Below, piece after piece: positions 1 to 12,863 of a DNA stretch of 64,000 nucleotides. Numbering within the stretch: position 1 is the stretch's first letter; the number at the start of each line of letters is the position of its first letter. The notes under the pieces are model-generated. The model saw only the letters and a list, made by a program, of their open reading frames with translations, had not been told where the DNA came from and ran no database searches. The stretch comes from Spironucleus salmonicida (taxonomy: Eukaryota > Fornicata > Diplomonadida > Hexamitidae), in assembly GCA_000497125.2 (NCBI GenBank), contig CM035318.1, positions 1,422,001-1,486,000 on the forward strand. Reading direction: 5' to 3'. The position numbers and the translations under genes are program-made.

Positions 1-2850
1 TCTGTTGATTTTTTATTTTTTCATAGCACCTTAAGAGAAAGCAATAATTAATTGAATAGCATTATGTAAATGTTATTAGTTCTCAGATTCAACAAAATAA
101 ACAGCATTGGGATTATCTATTGGCATTTAATATATTTAAGGCATCTCTGATATAATATCATTAAAATCCAGTTAATCATCAAATGACCACAATTCTGGTT
201 TTTCAAAAATAGATATGACGACTTGAGGATATACAATACATGAATTTTATCGTTTCTATTTATCTTATAATAAGTTTCGATAATGGCAAAGTTTATCAAA
301 AAAATTATCAGTTAAAGGCATATCATCTTCCATTTAATTAATCACCTTTGCTCGCCTCAATATATAGTTTGATTATATTACATTGTTTAATGAAACATAT
401 TTTGATGCTAATATATTATACACTAGCATTGTGAAAGTGGGTATTCTATGTTAAATTTACTTTGATTTTAATTTTAATAGATTGAAATTTTATTCTTATT
501 ATCTACCATGATTTATAAAATTTTATAGTTAAGGAATGTAATAGTTTAACATAATAACTGAAAGAAATAAAAATAGAATCATGTCTGGTACATGATAATA
601 AACACCAGTAATAAAGAATAAAACTATAAAGAAAAGTTTTATGTGCAAGGTAAGTGATACTAATTCTTCTGGCTAAGATAATACTGATAAAGAAACTGCT
701 AAAGTTGTTATAATAAAAAACATCAAGTTTGAAATCAGATGATTGAACGAATATAAATTTCCTTAAAATTATTCTTTTAAAGTTTATCTTGTTGTATAAA
801 TTGAGTAAAATAAAAAGTAGAGAGTACACATCAAGACTACTTCCTGAATAAAGCATACTAACTTTTTACCAATGCCAATTTTTGGTTGTTCTAATGTTTT
901 TGAATCATTAACATTGATTAAATTTTTGATGGCATCAGTCTATAAATTTGAAGAATTATTTACTAATTTGTAGTGGGAAAGTGCTGGCGTAATATTAGTA
1001 ATTATTTAAAGCAAACTTACAAATAGTAAAAGTACAAAACTAATATTATTAAGTTGAAAAATTGTTAAATGTATACCTAAAAAACTTGTGTATACATTAT
1101 CAAAATCAAATTTACTAGAATAATAATAGTTAAGTGGCATGAATATAAATGTTACAAATGTTATGTAAAAATATGGAATACAAGTCGGTCTGGCTTTGAC
1201 TAGAGCTGATTTAAAAAGGGTATTAGATGCCAATTTTTTTTCTTACCATCCTGATAAGTGGAAAAGATAAACTAATTTTTATATAGTTTATAAAAAAAGT
1301 TATTTGAGAATTTTAGCGGATTCTTAAAATGCATTTTAATGCTATAATGTTTCATTTTATATTTCATCTCCTTTTGATCCATTGAATGAGCCATACTGAC
1401 GATTTTTAACTAAACGACCACTATTGATTTATCTTTCAGTACTTCTACCTTTCAACATGCACTTATCTTATTACATCTAAACATCTATCTTATGAAAAAT
1501 AAATATCGATTCTAACTCTTATTACATAGTGAACATCAACTGCGATAATTTAGATTCAATTTCATTTATAATTTGTTCAAACTCTATAAAATTTTCCTTG
1601 TTTTCAAATTATTCAGAATCAATAATTAAAAACTTGTAAGTAAAATATTCTAATAAATGATTAATGGTAATATATGGCGAAATTTTCATGAGATTAATAT
1701 TTTAATCTTTATATAAAAAGTTATTTACAGCTACAACTTCAAATTAAGGTGGACATAAATCTAATATTTTTCTAAATATTTTTTATTTTTCTACTGTGCT
1801 TAAATTAATCTCATGTTCCATTTTTAAAACTAACTCTGAAATTAATGATAATGCTTCGCTATCAGTAGCATTACTTTTTGATTTTTATAGTTAATTATAT
1901 CCAATAATATATAAACCTTAAGACAATTCTTACGACAATTCTCGATTTAATTATGCATTTAAGCTGATTATAATAGTTACTTCTAACAACAATGAGTCAC
2001 AAAAATATTTAAATAAAGATACTAATATAGTTAAATGCTTTTAATTATATCCTAAATATTCTTCAAAATTTACCTAAAAATAATCAATTTCTTCTTATAT
2101 TAATTCTGAACTTGACATTTATATTAACAAACTAATAATGTTTTTAAAATGATTAAGTTTTTTTAATTTAAGATCAGATCCATCATAAGAGCTAATTTTT
2201 AATGACACAAATGTAGTTGATTATTGGTCTAAACTCGAGGTAGATTAATCATTTTCCATAATTTTTCCTTTTGGTATAACAAATATTTTATTAATTTCCT
2301 ATTCTATGCTTATTTAGGGTTTCGTAAATCTAGCTTGACTAGATGAAAAATAAAGCCTCATTCCATAAATTATTGCTTACATGAATAAACTTGATATAAA
2401 TATGATAATAGGACTATACCCTACATTAAATAACTAATACCCCGTAACTATAAATAAACACATAGAATTGATAACATAATATTACGTCTAAACAGGTAGA
2501 TATACTATTTCTAGTATAAAAATTTACTAATGGGCAATAATTTATATATCAGAACTAATTAAGATAGTTTATAAAAATAATTATAGAGCTGATAGCAGCA
2601 TGAAATTTTATCTAAGCAATTGATATCTATTATGGATAATCTAATCTTTTCTTTTTGTCCAGTGCAATTAGAATCTTGGCAGCATCATAAATTATATAAA
2701 TTACAATAGGCCAATACCATATTTTATTAATAAAAGATAATATTTTTTTCTAATATCTGATGTACCATTTACATTAATGATGAATTAAGACATTATAATA
2801 TGTACAAACATTAATACAGCAATTTGCTAATTTTCTTACTGGTAAGACAT
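1..2850 (-). CDS. Large multi-pass membrane protein, C-terminus cut by window edge
   Basis: Open for 950 codons with TGA as only stop; it runs off the left edge. The start is the ATG ending at 2850, just downstream of a very AT-rich stretch. There are at least eight hydrophobic segments: a cluster in the first ~200 residues, then a mainly hydrophilic stretch of ~300 residues with many Gln/Glu/Asn, then a second cluster (roughly residues 540-770). The last ~150 residues are soluble-looking. Many Gln are encoded by TAA/TAG, so the standard code would shatter it. I do not recognise the family; a channel, transporter or membrane cyclase whose catalytic part lies outside the window would all fit. 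It follows the 2941-3279 gene on the same strand after 90 bp of AT-rich DNA. Confidence 0.7.
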
Positions 2851-2940
2851 TTTCGAGCGAAACTTTATATAGATAATATTTATATATAATAATAAATTTA
2901 AATATTGTAATATAATAATAAAATAAATTAAAATATTATA

Positions 2941-3279
2941 TCAATTCAGAGCTTTATCATGAATCTCTTAATTTAATTCATTATTAATTTTTTATAAATT
3001 ATTAATTTTATCTATCAAATGAAAATGCTTTAAGGAAAGTTTCCACTCTTCAACGTGTTCTTATAATTTACTAGTACCATAATATGGACACTTCAGGACA
3101 TAAAAATCATAATCCAGAAAGTTTATCTTAGAAATAATATCTTGATACTGTAAAATAACCAGCAGGTCTTAAATCACGTCATCCTTCCTGCATGTTAGCT
3201 TATGTTTCATTTGTTACAATGTTATAGGCCTATTTTCAACCATAAAAACATTCGCTAAATTTTTAACATTACCCTCCAT
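2941..3279 (-). CDS. Small winged-helix-like plus coiled-coil protein
   Basis: 112 residues, TGA stop at 2941-2943. Residues ~18-65 follow a helix-helix-strand pattern like a winged helix (PITLQQMKHKL, then DVIQDLLVILQYQDIISKI, then YDFYVLK). Residues ~80-110 are helical and rich in Asn/Gln/Glu/Lys with a heptad feel. That order resembles small DNA- or complex-binding factors such as Hop2-type proteins, but the similarity is only in layout and I do not assign a function. The gene is divergent from the 3331 gene with a 51 bp shared upstream region. Confidence 0.55.
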
Positions 3280-3330
3280 TTAATATTAATATTTTACAGT
3301 ATTGGAATATTATAATTTACTTAGTCTAAA

Positions 3331-3933
3331 ATGGGAGTCTGCTCATCTAAAACTGCAACCTCACCGTAATCAGAAACGGTCACTTAAGATCCAGCTACTA
3401 TCAGCAACCCGATCCAAATTGATCCAAACCAGATCCCTACCAACGAAATAGAACATGATAAAACGTCACCTACGCTACCGAAATTCGTAATCCGTGACCC
3501 AGTTTAACCGATCTAAACATAACCAGAGGAACATCATAATCTTCTTCTAGATGAGCCGGCAATGGACGCGTCCGCAGTGGCTAAGTTGGCAGCGAGAGAG
3601 GCAGACGAAAAAACCGAAAAGCTACGGGAAAGACAATACGAGGAGATAGCTAAGAGGAATAAATTAGCTACCCAGAATCCGTAAGTTAAGAGTATTGCAG
3701 CAAATTAGAACGCTGACAAACCAAAGCGAAGAGTAAAGGGTGTATTAGAGCAGATCGCAAAGAAAACCAAGGAGTACGAATTCAATGATGATAAAGAAGC
3801 ACAGATGGTTGCAAATAAGGGTCGCAGCGTTTTTGATTAAATTGAATAGTAGGAAAATGCATAACTAAAAGAGAAGGCCCTTAAAAGACCTGGAAGTGCG
3901 GGAGGCAGAGAAAAGGATATTGATATGGAGTGA
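3331..3933 (+). CDS. Predicted dually acylated (myristoyl/palmitoyl) hydrophilic protein
   Basis: 200 residues. The N-terminus MGVCSSK fits a myristoylation site (Gly2, small residue at 6) with Cys4 as a palmitoylation candidate, so membrane anchoring is expected. Residues ~1-75 are Pro/Thr/Ser-rich and low in structure. From ~78 on there is a charged helical region (AKLAAREADEKTEKLRERQ) rich in Lys/Glu/Arg. Base composition is clearly richer in G+C than its neighbours. The stop TGA at 3931-3933 faces the stop of the next gene 9 bp away. Family unknown; it may be a flagellar or cortical membrane-associated protein by analogy only. Confidence 0.75.
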
Positions 3934-3942
3934 GAGAAAAAA

Positions 3943-6900
3943 TCACGCCGAAATAAGAATAAACTGTTTTGTTATTATAAATAATGTTATCATGCAAGAT
4001 ATGCAGAAAGATACCAATAAGCAAGTGTTGAAAATAGAGGACATCCAGGCTGTGTTGAATCCTAGAATTATTTCAAATACTCCTGACTCCGATATAGGGA
4101 TCCAAAAAATAAAGCATAAAGCTAGTAGTTAAAGAGATATAAAGATTAATATTTTTTTAAGTTAAACAGAAGCTGGCAGTTTCAATCCCCAAATTTATTG
4201 AATTGGATATTTATAAGCAACTAGAAACGCACTTATAGTGTAAGAAGAATAAAAATTACATAAAATAAGTTATATAAAAGGGGATAATTAAATAAGCTAG
4301 TTACTTATATAAAGACTAGAGCCTTGTCCTTATATAGAATAAAAATATAATCCAGGAACCAATGTAATTACTATTGATAATATCATTAAAATAATCTATT
4401 ACTTAAGTTACTATGTTTATATATTATAAGGAAAAAATTTAATTAAATCTGCCAGAATTAAATCTCGATTTCCGATATACTTATTGTTGTTTGAATTACG
4501 TACGATAGGAGGGATCCAAATTACATATGGTAATAGTATTTATAAATAAAATACTTAAAATATCAATAAAATACCAATCGATACTGGAGGATAAAATAAT
4601 GCTTTTGGTGCTAATTTTAACAAATATATACAATTGTTGATTTAATATATACTATTTGTAAATTCAAATATGAAAACGTATACTGTAATAACTAGCATTA
4701 ATATAGATAATAACAATTTTGAGTAAATAGAATTAATGAATACTGATTATAACGTCATCAAAAAATAAGGAACTTCTTAACATAAATCTAAAAAGGATAG
4801 AATATAATCTTAAGCAAAAATAAAACAGTAAGAAATATTTATATTTTTTAATTTGAAAGAAATAGGACAAATTCCATTCTTACTTACTATTAGGAAATCT
4901 TAATCTTATCTCTATTCAATTATCTTATTTTATTCACAAAAAAGCATAGCATCCTAAAATATATCATTTTGTATATAATTACAATCTATAGTATCAATCC
5001 ATGCTACCTTGATTCCTTAACAGTATAATTTTTTTGCAACATTAAATGAATCTTATTTAAAAATGAGATAAATTCCACAGACTTTATCGTGATTTTTTAA
5101 AATATCTAATAGATTATCTAATTGGGTTAAGTAATTATTCTAAAATAATGGATTATTTTATAAGTTAAATTTTCTATTAAAGATTTTTTCAAGTTATTTC
5201 TATTAGGTGGATGATTTTCCTGTAGTTAGAACAATATTCATGTTAAAGCTAGGCTTTTCTATATAATTAAAGAATTATTTCCCCAAATTAGTACTTTTTA
5301 ATATAAAATTGCAACTAAATAGATATATCACTGGGCCATATGATTATAAATCTACTTTATTTTATATACTGTTTTAAGCTATAACTTAGTTTGGAATTAC
5401 AGCAAAATACAATGATTGAAATTGACTATTTATTTATTTAATATATTATTTTCCTTACTTTTTATTATACTCTGAATATGATATTACATTATCTATCAGC
5501 TTAACATTATTAATACCAATATTATTTAATGTTTCTGATCCAATACTTTTATTAGCTATTGAACATATTTTATTAAAATTTATAGATACAATAATTATAA
5601 AACATTATTCATTTATGGAACAGTTAAATAACATTATATCTAAATCAGAACAATATAAAATTTATTAAGCGCGTATATTTTGAGAATAAAATAATTAATC
5701 TTTGTTTTATAATAATAAATTCTTAAAATTATAGTTTTTATTACTTTATAATAAATGTTAACTTATATCTTTATGAGTTAAAGCTATTATTTATTACACT
5801 AGTCTAACATCTTTAAATATCTAACTCTAAGCTGATTAATCCTTTTGCAAATAGTATTACATTGCAAAAATTTTTTATATCGAGAATACTTTATCATATT
5901 TAAGCCCAACTGCAATTTATGATATTTATAATTCAGGTGATAGTAAATAATTTATATCCATAATAATTGTATTAGTAAATCCAATAGATGTTAGACTTTT
6001 AAAAGTAGGTATAAAGATAGACTTTTTTCGTAAGAGAGTTAAATACTTCTTTGAAGATTAATATAAAGGATAAAAGGCTTAAGATTTGTCTAATAAATAA
6101 AATAATGTAAAAATTAGTGATAAGTATGAGCAAATAACTGGTATTACCCCATGAATTAAAAATGAAGACCAAAAATTAACACTAGTTATAAGTTATTGAG
6201 AATAATTTTTTATAAATAGGACTCGTCCAAAGTGCGGTAATATTGATAGCAAGATAATAAATATTTAAAAATACTTGATATTATTTAAAATATTGACAAT
6301 ATTATCACTGAATTAAAATAGTGATAAATATTAGTTTTTTTTGATACTTGTCTTTTAGTAAGTACCTTTGCATTAGTAAATTAAGCAATCATCATTTATT
6401 TGTTATACTTTAAATAAAAAAGTGCGATTATATAATAGCTAAATCTCTTATAAATGTTCTTATAAAGTAAACGCTAGCTAGTCATATGGAAAGTAATTTA
6501 AATGCTATAAATAATTAATTAAAGCTTAGCTAACAATACTATTCTGGTTTAGTGCATTACCGATGGAAAATATTTTTTAACCTGCATATAACTATTAATT
6601 TTAATAAATAATATAGCATCCTAATTTAACCTTTTACTAATAGGAAAGACTAAAAACTTAACAAATTTTATTTAAAGATGGCTAGAGTTTAATATATTAT
6701 ATGCTATTTAATTGGTTAGTCATTCTTTCATTCTAATTTACAATATCATTTGGTAAAACTACACCATCAAAATATAAAATATCTGATTCTTATAATACTA
6801 GAATATCATTTTATTAAACTTGATTCAATAATTTAAACTAATACTACCCTTTATTATAAGCAAGAACTAAATTTTAGTCATAAATTTATTGAAAAATTTT

Positions 6901-7254
6901 ATAAATATAGGAAATTTTCGTTTTATTTTTAGTTTTCTTATGTACAGTATTCTATGTTTTAATTTTATCCTATAATAAAAATTAATCTTTAATTTTTGTG
7001 TCATCGTTATATTTAAATTGCAACTAAATCATGAAATTAATTGGATAGTAAACTAAAAGTGATATAAAATTATTAAAATTAGGAGAATAAAATGTGATTT
7101 CAGATTCGAAAATCCAGCCTATAAAACTTAATAATATGGATAATGAAATAAGTCTATTCTTCCCATATTTAATTATTTTCTTTAACAAAGACTCCTTCAA
7201 ATTATAAATTTTATTTATATTTTCATAAAAACGTATTGATTCGATCTTAGTCAT
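3943..7254 (-). CDS. P5-type ATPase-like membrane protein with degenerate catalytic motifs
   Basis: 1103 residues. The layout matches a P-type ATPase: N-terminal membrane helices; an actuator-like segment (DILVLQESDILYFDGVVLP, then NERMTNQ where P5 pumps have a TGES loop); a short segment resembling the P5 'TGF-T-KG-L-R' stretch (CKGTYQKTSIKK); two membrane helices ending near HGVIPVI (P-type 'P' helix); then a large soluble region and about six C-terminal membrane helices. At the expected phosphorylation site the spacing is right (GFTNTIIMDINYLLSPE), but D-K-T-G-T is D-I-N-Y-L, so autophosphorylation should fail. It may be a pseudo-transporter or regulatory relative, or a very divergent paralogue. 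Spacing argues for P5; no sequence search was possible. Its start lies 75 bp from the divergent BUB1-like gene. Confidence 0.5.
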
Positions 7255-7329
7255 TTTTTAATTTATCGTCAGATTATTTTATTATAATATTCTATATAAT
7301 TAACTTTTTACTAATGATAACCTATCTAA

Positions 7330-8949
7330 ATGAAAACCTAATCATTATCTTAAACTAGATTACATGAAACTATGATAATCACCTACTCATAAATTAAGGA
7401 AAATATAGTTAATCATAGATTATTATAGACACCAGACTCTAGAAAAATATTAAAATAGTAAATAAGATTATATCTGAATCAAAATAAATATTAGAAGACT
7501 GAACAGATAATCGAAATAGCAATTTATTATCTTAATATGTTTAGAGATGGAGATTAGTATATTTAGTGGTTAAATAAGTATAATATTGGTAATGGATAAG
7601 AGAAATTTTATTATGGACTATTAAAATACTATTTGGGACGTTAGTAACTACAAAATATAAATAAAACATACTATTCACTTCCTTATTCATTAAAATAGTC
7701 GAAATTAATATAGAAGATATAGAAAAAAGCAATGCGATTATAGAATATTTCATTTACTGAATCACTAAATGATACAAGTATTTCTTCATAGACAACGCCA
7801 ATATCATAACTTGCAACATAATTAGAAGAGTATAGATATTTATATTATCTATAAGCAGAATTTTCTAACTATCTTAGTTCTATTCGTTAAATAAATCCTT
7901 ATTTAATTCTTGGATAAAACAAATTTATTGTTTCAAAAATGTGCAATTATATATCTCCGTTGAATCATATTTCAGTTTATTACTAGTTTCATTAAAAAAT
8001 AAAGATAACGTAGCAGATTTATATACCTAATAATACTAAATTAAAAATAGTATATTTAGAGTTTATAACAAAAATTAATTCTAACTAACCTATTTAAATC
8101 AAAAACTATGAAATTTAAGTTTTAAAATAGTTAGGATAAGGTGGATTTGGTATTGTTAAAGCTGGAAAAATTAACAATGAAAATATTGCATTAAAATTTT
8201 ATACTAGAGAAAAAGATAATTTACAAGTAATAGATTATGGTGTATCTGCATCATTTTTAAGAGAAGTATATATATTGGCTTTACTATAAAATAATTCTTA
8301 ATTAAATTATTTTCCATCATTTTATTGCGGTATTGTTTCTTAATATGATGGTTGTGTAATATTACAATAAAGATTAAGAGGAAGATCACTCTATGAATTA
8401 ATGAAAGATAATATGAAATACAAAGGTGTAAGTTCAACATGTTTTTAAGAAGAATAAGTAATATTATATTTTCTCTAAATGTTGATTATAATAAGATAAT
8501 TAGTAGTCAATCATATTATTCATTGTGACTGCAAGATTGATAATTGGATGATAAATAATGGATAAATATATATTATAGATTTTGGAAAAGCAATAAACCT
8601 TTAATTATTTAGAGTTGACAATAATATAGTATAATTTCCTGGTGATTGTTTAAATTCTGTTTCCCCCAGTCCAAGTTGTGCGGAAGCATGGGCTTTTGAG
8701 GCTGATTTTTGTGCATTAGCATCATGCTTATTTTCTCTTGTTCAAGGTCGTTTATTGGTTAAGGAGGATATAATTGATAATTAGGTAGTAATGAAAGCTA
8801 GTAAGTATATGAAAAAATCTCAATTGATCCATATAACAATTTAATAGTTATTATTTTCAGAAATGAAATATATTACATATGATTAACAGTAATAAGAAGC
8901 ATTAGAATAAATTGATGAATTAATTTAACAGTTTTCCATTAATGATTGA
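7330..8949 (+). CDS. BUB1-like: BUB1-like spindle checkpoint kinase
   Basis: 539 residues. Residues ~45-110 resemble the Bub1/BubR1 N-terminal TPR region (DGDQYIQWLNKYNIGNG, then FYYGLLKYYLGR). The kinase domain runs from ~260 to the end: Gly-rich loop LGQGGFGIVKAG (~267-278), Lys in ENIALKF, catalytic loop HCDCKIDNWMI (~398-408), metal site IIDFGKAI (~415-422). The HCDxKxDNW form and the 'IDFGKAINLQLF ... FPGDC' continuation are characteristic of Bub1 rather than of general kinases. All catalytic residues are present. It acts at kinetochores in the mitotic checkpoint (family knowledge). The first in-frame ATG after the upstream TGA was chosen. The protein is short for Bub1, with little linker between the TPR and kinase parts. 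Confidence 0.8.
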
Positions 8950-8987
8950 GAGTATAATATATAATAATATTAAAAATTATTATTATA

Positions 8988-9941
8988 ATGAACTTAGTAA
9001 AATAATTTAAACAGACTTATATATCTTTATAAAGTACAATTTATTAATCTTCATAAGCAAAATATACGATATAAGTTGTGACAGAATATAAACTACATCT
9101 AGCAGCAATTCGAGAATATAAAATATTTGATGATGCTTAAGTAAAGTTGTCTATTTTAGTTAGTCAAGAACGTTCAGATTTATTAGTACAACTAATAATT
9201 TCTAAAGCAAAATATTATGGATTACAATGTTTCATGGCATCTATATATTTTAATCCGTTAGATTGTATTTTTTTATAGTATAAAAATTCTCACTATTTAA
9301 TTAGTTTATAAATACAGCCAGAAAAAGAAGAAAATTTATCTTAGTGGTAATTATTTTAGCAATAGTTAGATAACTCGACTAATCAATATATTTCTTTAGA
9401 ACACTTTTTTTCATAACGAGATACACACTAATATATTAGTTACAATATTGTGTAGTTTTTAGAGTTATTTAAAGATTACTAACAGAATCAATTCATTAAG
9501 CTTGATGCAAATATACTTATTCTGTGGAATTATATTAAAATGGATATGACACTTCTTCCACAAATTGTTGCATATAATATTAATAATCTTATATAAATTC
9601 CTTTAGAGATACTTACATCCTAAGAGCTTCTAAATTTCAATTTTTATGATTACGATTTTATTAACAGTATTAAAAATTTTATCATTTATTAAGATACCTT
9701 TGATAGAGACCTAAAACTTATATTGGGATTACCATATGAGCAGATTTATGTTGAGATTGATGAAGATATTCAAAATTTGCTACAATAACTTTAACCATGG
9801 CTTTAATAAAGATTTGTTTAAGTAATATTAAAATCTCATAGTATCATACGAGAATAGCACAAGGGAATATGCTGGAAAAATCAGTATCTTATTGTAGGCG
9901 ATACATTTGATATATAAGACATTATACAAATATTATTCTGA
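8988..9941 (+). CDS. Hypothetical protein, mixed alpha/beta
   Basis: 317 residues, ATG to TGA, 38 bp after the BUB1-like gene on the same strand. The composition is ordinary for a globular protein, with no membrane helix or signal peptide. Regular hydrophobic spacing suggests alternating helices and strands (DLLVQLIISKAKYYGLQCF; LKLILGLPYEQIYVEI). I do not recognise it. The reading frame is closed by stops in the standard code but has no TGA throughout, which is unlikely by chance. Confidence 0.7.
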
Positions 9942-9978
9942 GTAATTTTATGTTTATATTTTATATTTCAATTCTAAA

Positions 9979-10689
9979 ATGAGGAGTATTTTTCGAAATA
10001 AAGTAGTTTAAGGTAGATTTACTCCTAATCCTTTGTAGGTAAAACTTATAACATAAACACCTATATAAAGTTCTTTTAATAAGCAACACATAAATACCCC
10101 ATCATAGTTGTAATATATATACTAAACGCCAAGAAATAAACAATTAGGGCGGCCAATGTCACAGAAATTGTTTACTTCTACAACGAATATTAATTTATAG
10201 TCAATAATAGCATTACGTGATGAAATAGAACCATAAGACACTTTAACATAATAATAGTAAACTAATACGATGTTTACAAAAACCGCTTAAAAAAATTAAG
10301 GATTTAAGTCTTAGTTTACATATGGATAACATGGTCAACCTAAAGTATCAAAATAAGAAGCTAATGCTAAGTAGTTAGACTATTTAAGAAAAATGAAACC
10401 AGAAATGTTTGAATCTGATTAATAATAAATATTTAGACTTCAAAAATAAGCTATAACATACTAATTGATACATTAAAATGATACACAAGTAGAGTTACTA
10501 TAATAACGAATTAAGGAGTAAGTAAATTAACGAGAACTTGAAATGAATTAGCGGGGATCTATCGATTATAAAAAATTGAATATAATGCCTGGGTGTGCCA
10601 CAACACGAGTTTAAATTCCTTCATATGTATAATTGTTATATTAATATTATACTTCTCCAGAAATCGTTTTGAAACGAAATAGCAAATGA
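9979..10689 (+). CDS. Hypothetical Gln-rich protein
   Basis: 236 residues, very rich in Gln, Thr, Asn and Pro, so largely unstructured. A short charged segment around residues 125-185 (DYLRKMKPEMFESDQQQI, then ELLQQRIKEQVNQRELEMN) looks helical. Start ATG at 9979, 37 bp after the previous gene. Stop TGA 20 bp from the convergent 10710 gene. No family recognised. Confidence 0.6.
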
Positions 10690-10709
10690 ATTAATAATAG
10701 ATAATCCAA

Positions 10710-12185
10710 TCAGTCTAACTCGTCATCATTTAGTAAACTAAGTATATCCTATTACATAGTTTCATCTTTGTAACTATTTGCACTTTCTACAAGACCTAAT
10801 TGATGAGACTAGATCTGTTTCTGTTATTATGATTTATCTAAAATCAATATTGGGAATTAATAATCTTAACCAGCAGAAAACTTTAGACAAAACTTTTCAT
10901 TTTGCGATTAATATTTTGATATTTATTGATGTTCAAATGAATCTTCCTTAATTGTTTATTTAATAGGAGATAATTAATTAATATTTAGAAATGAATTATT
11001 CTACTCTTAATGCATTAGTTATGTTTAAGTAAAAGATTAGTTTTAGTTAGTGTGGTCCTAATGTTGTTATATATTAGTATTTTCAATTATAATCTCGCTT
11101 TTTATGCTATCTAGTTGCAAAATACAATTAGCATTTCCTATCTTTCGCTGAAAATATAGATCTCCTAAAGGGGATAAAACAATTAAATTTTGTTTGTTAG
11201 ATGGATGTAGTAAATTTTAACCTTCAATACTATAAACCAGTGAAATAATATCATTACCCAATAACTTGGCAAATTCCTACATTAAAATATTTTTACCAAT
11301 ATTAACACTGATAGCGGAAAAAGATGCATCTTTAAATATTTCTTTTATTGTTTCCTACTCATTTACTAGCTTTTCTACATATTTTTTATCATTAAAAGTA
11401 CTTAAAACACGTTATGCTTAGACTTAACATTAGTTAAAGAAGAATAAATTTTTTCGTTAAAATGTGCACCAAATTTAACGGACAGCTCCTATAGCTGTTG
11501 GATGAAGAAACTTTTGATATTAAATAGTTTTACTACTTATTTTAGCTCTCATATCTTAGTAGTTAACAAAATCGCTAATTTAAATGGAAAATTCAATTTC
11601 TTCATTGCTTTGAAAAGCTTTTAAAATAGCATTAGCAGTAGAAATTCTTGTAGGAAAAATAAAAATTTACTCATTTGAAGTAAATATAGGATGTTATTAT
11701 AAGTCTTAAAAAGATCCATATACCTTAGTTAGATTAATTTTTAGTATAGAATAAATTATTTTATATAATTCAATTAATTCAATGTCTAAATGTGATGAAA
11801 TACACGGAAATTCTATAGAAAGATGTGAATAAAACATAGTTTTATTGCTTTTAGATCGTATTTATCGTTTAAATCGAAGAAAATTTTTGTCACCTAAAAT
11901 TTTTAATGGAAAAATATCTGAAGCATTTAAAATTGAATTTAATTTCTATATATTAAGAGCTGAGAACTCATATATATAGTTCTTAGTATTATTCAATGTT
12001 TAACCATTAAAAGGTTGGTTTGAGCAAAATGTAGTATTTTCTGTGAAAAGGAGTAACTAGGAATGTTCAAAGAAGAATGCTACGTAAAAACGAGTACATA
12101 ATTGACTTATTTATCCAAAATATTTAAATGCTTCTTTAATAGCATAAGAAGTTTCAGAATGTAAAGTTACTTCGAATAAAGACAT
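10710..12185 (-). CDS. Hypothetical protein with Gln-rich C-terminal tail
   Basis: 491 residues. The first ~350 residues look globular (FEVTLHSETSYAIKEAFKYF at the start; SAISVNIGKNILMQEFAKLL near 310). The last ~120 are Gln/Asn/Ser/His-rich and probably disordered, ending in an acidic LNDDELD. A sliding-clamp (Rad9-like) fold was considered because of the N-terminal helix pattern but could not be supported. ATG at 12183-12185, TGA at 10710-10712. It is divergent from the chromodomain gene by 49 bp. Confidence 0.65.
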
Positions 12186-12234
12186 TTTAATATAATAAAT
12201 AATAAATATAATAATAGCAAATATTAATATCTAG

Positions 12235-12849
12235 ATGAATTAAATTACGGAAATTAACTTTAGTTATATAGCGATGAAGATAAATGTATATTTATATAAT
12301 AAACAGGTAATAGATTATGGTTCAATCCTTAAATATCTATAAAAATAATATGATTTGTAATAGAAAATTGATTTATCAACGTTTATTTAGTATTGCGAAT
12401 TATATATTGATAAATATGACGATATATTTGAACCTGAGTATGTAAGTGATATAAAAGTTTATAATAATACGATTAAATATTTAATAAAATGGAAAGATTT
12501 TAAACTATAACCTAGTCATCTAGAAGATTGGGTTACAATTGATGAAATAGATGAAAATCTCATATATGATTTTCTACAAATCCCAAAGAATCTTGAAAAA
12601 ATGTCTGAACTTTTAGCCAATAATAAGTACTAATACGAGTAATTAAATCATCTTAGAATCTATCTAAGTCATCCTACTTTATTACATTTTGCTGTTCTAT
12701 TGAATCTTATTTAGTAACAATTTAGGGCAGTACAGAAGTAAGAGGGCTTAATGCTTGTGGCTATAGGAAATGAATAGTATCTGATAACCCGTACAGTAGT
12801 AGCTAATAATCCAGTTCTATCTTAATTTGTATTAGAAAGTATGGTTTGA
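12235..12849 (+). CDS. Chromodomain-like protein
   Basis: 204 residues. Residues ~65-108 carry the chromodomain pattern: an EPEYVSDIKVYNNTIKYLIK strand pair, then WKDF and EDWVTIDEI, equivalent to 'Y-VEKIL...YLVKWKGY...WEP-ENL'. Two of the three aromatic cage positions look kept. The rest (110-204) is helical with no known domain. Such proteins usually bind methylated histone tails or act in chromatin complexes (family knowledge); the target here is unknown. The stop lies 14 bp from the convergent 12864 gene. Confidence 0.6.
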
Positions 12850-12863
12850 GTGAAATCTAAAAA

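Noticed and set aside
3992-4201. 69-codon + strand frame with a plausible composition
   Set aside because: It lies entirely under the 3' end of the P5-ATPase-like gene on the other strand, which has clear membrane helices there.
7379-7753. Minus-strand hydrophobic frame of 124 codons
   Set aside because: The opposite strand carries the BUB1 TPR region and continues into a recognisable kinase; the minus frame has no upstream support.
10710-12185. Rad9/PCNA-fold clamp
   Set aside because: Only the N-terminal helix rhythm is similar; no conserved residues could be aligned.
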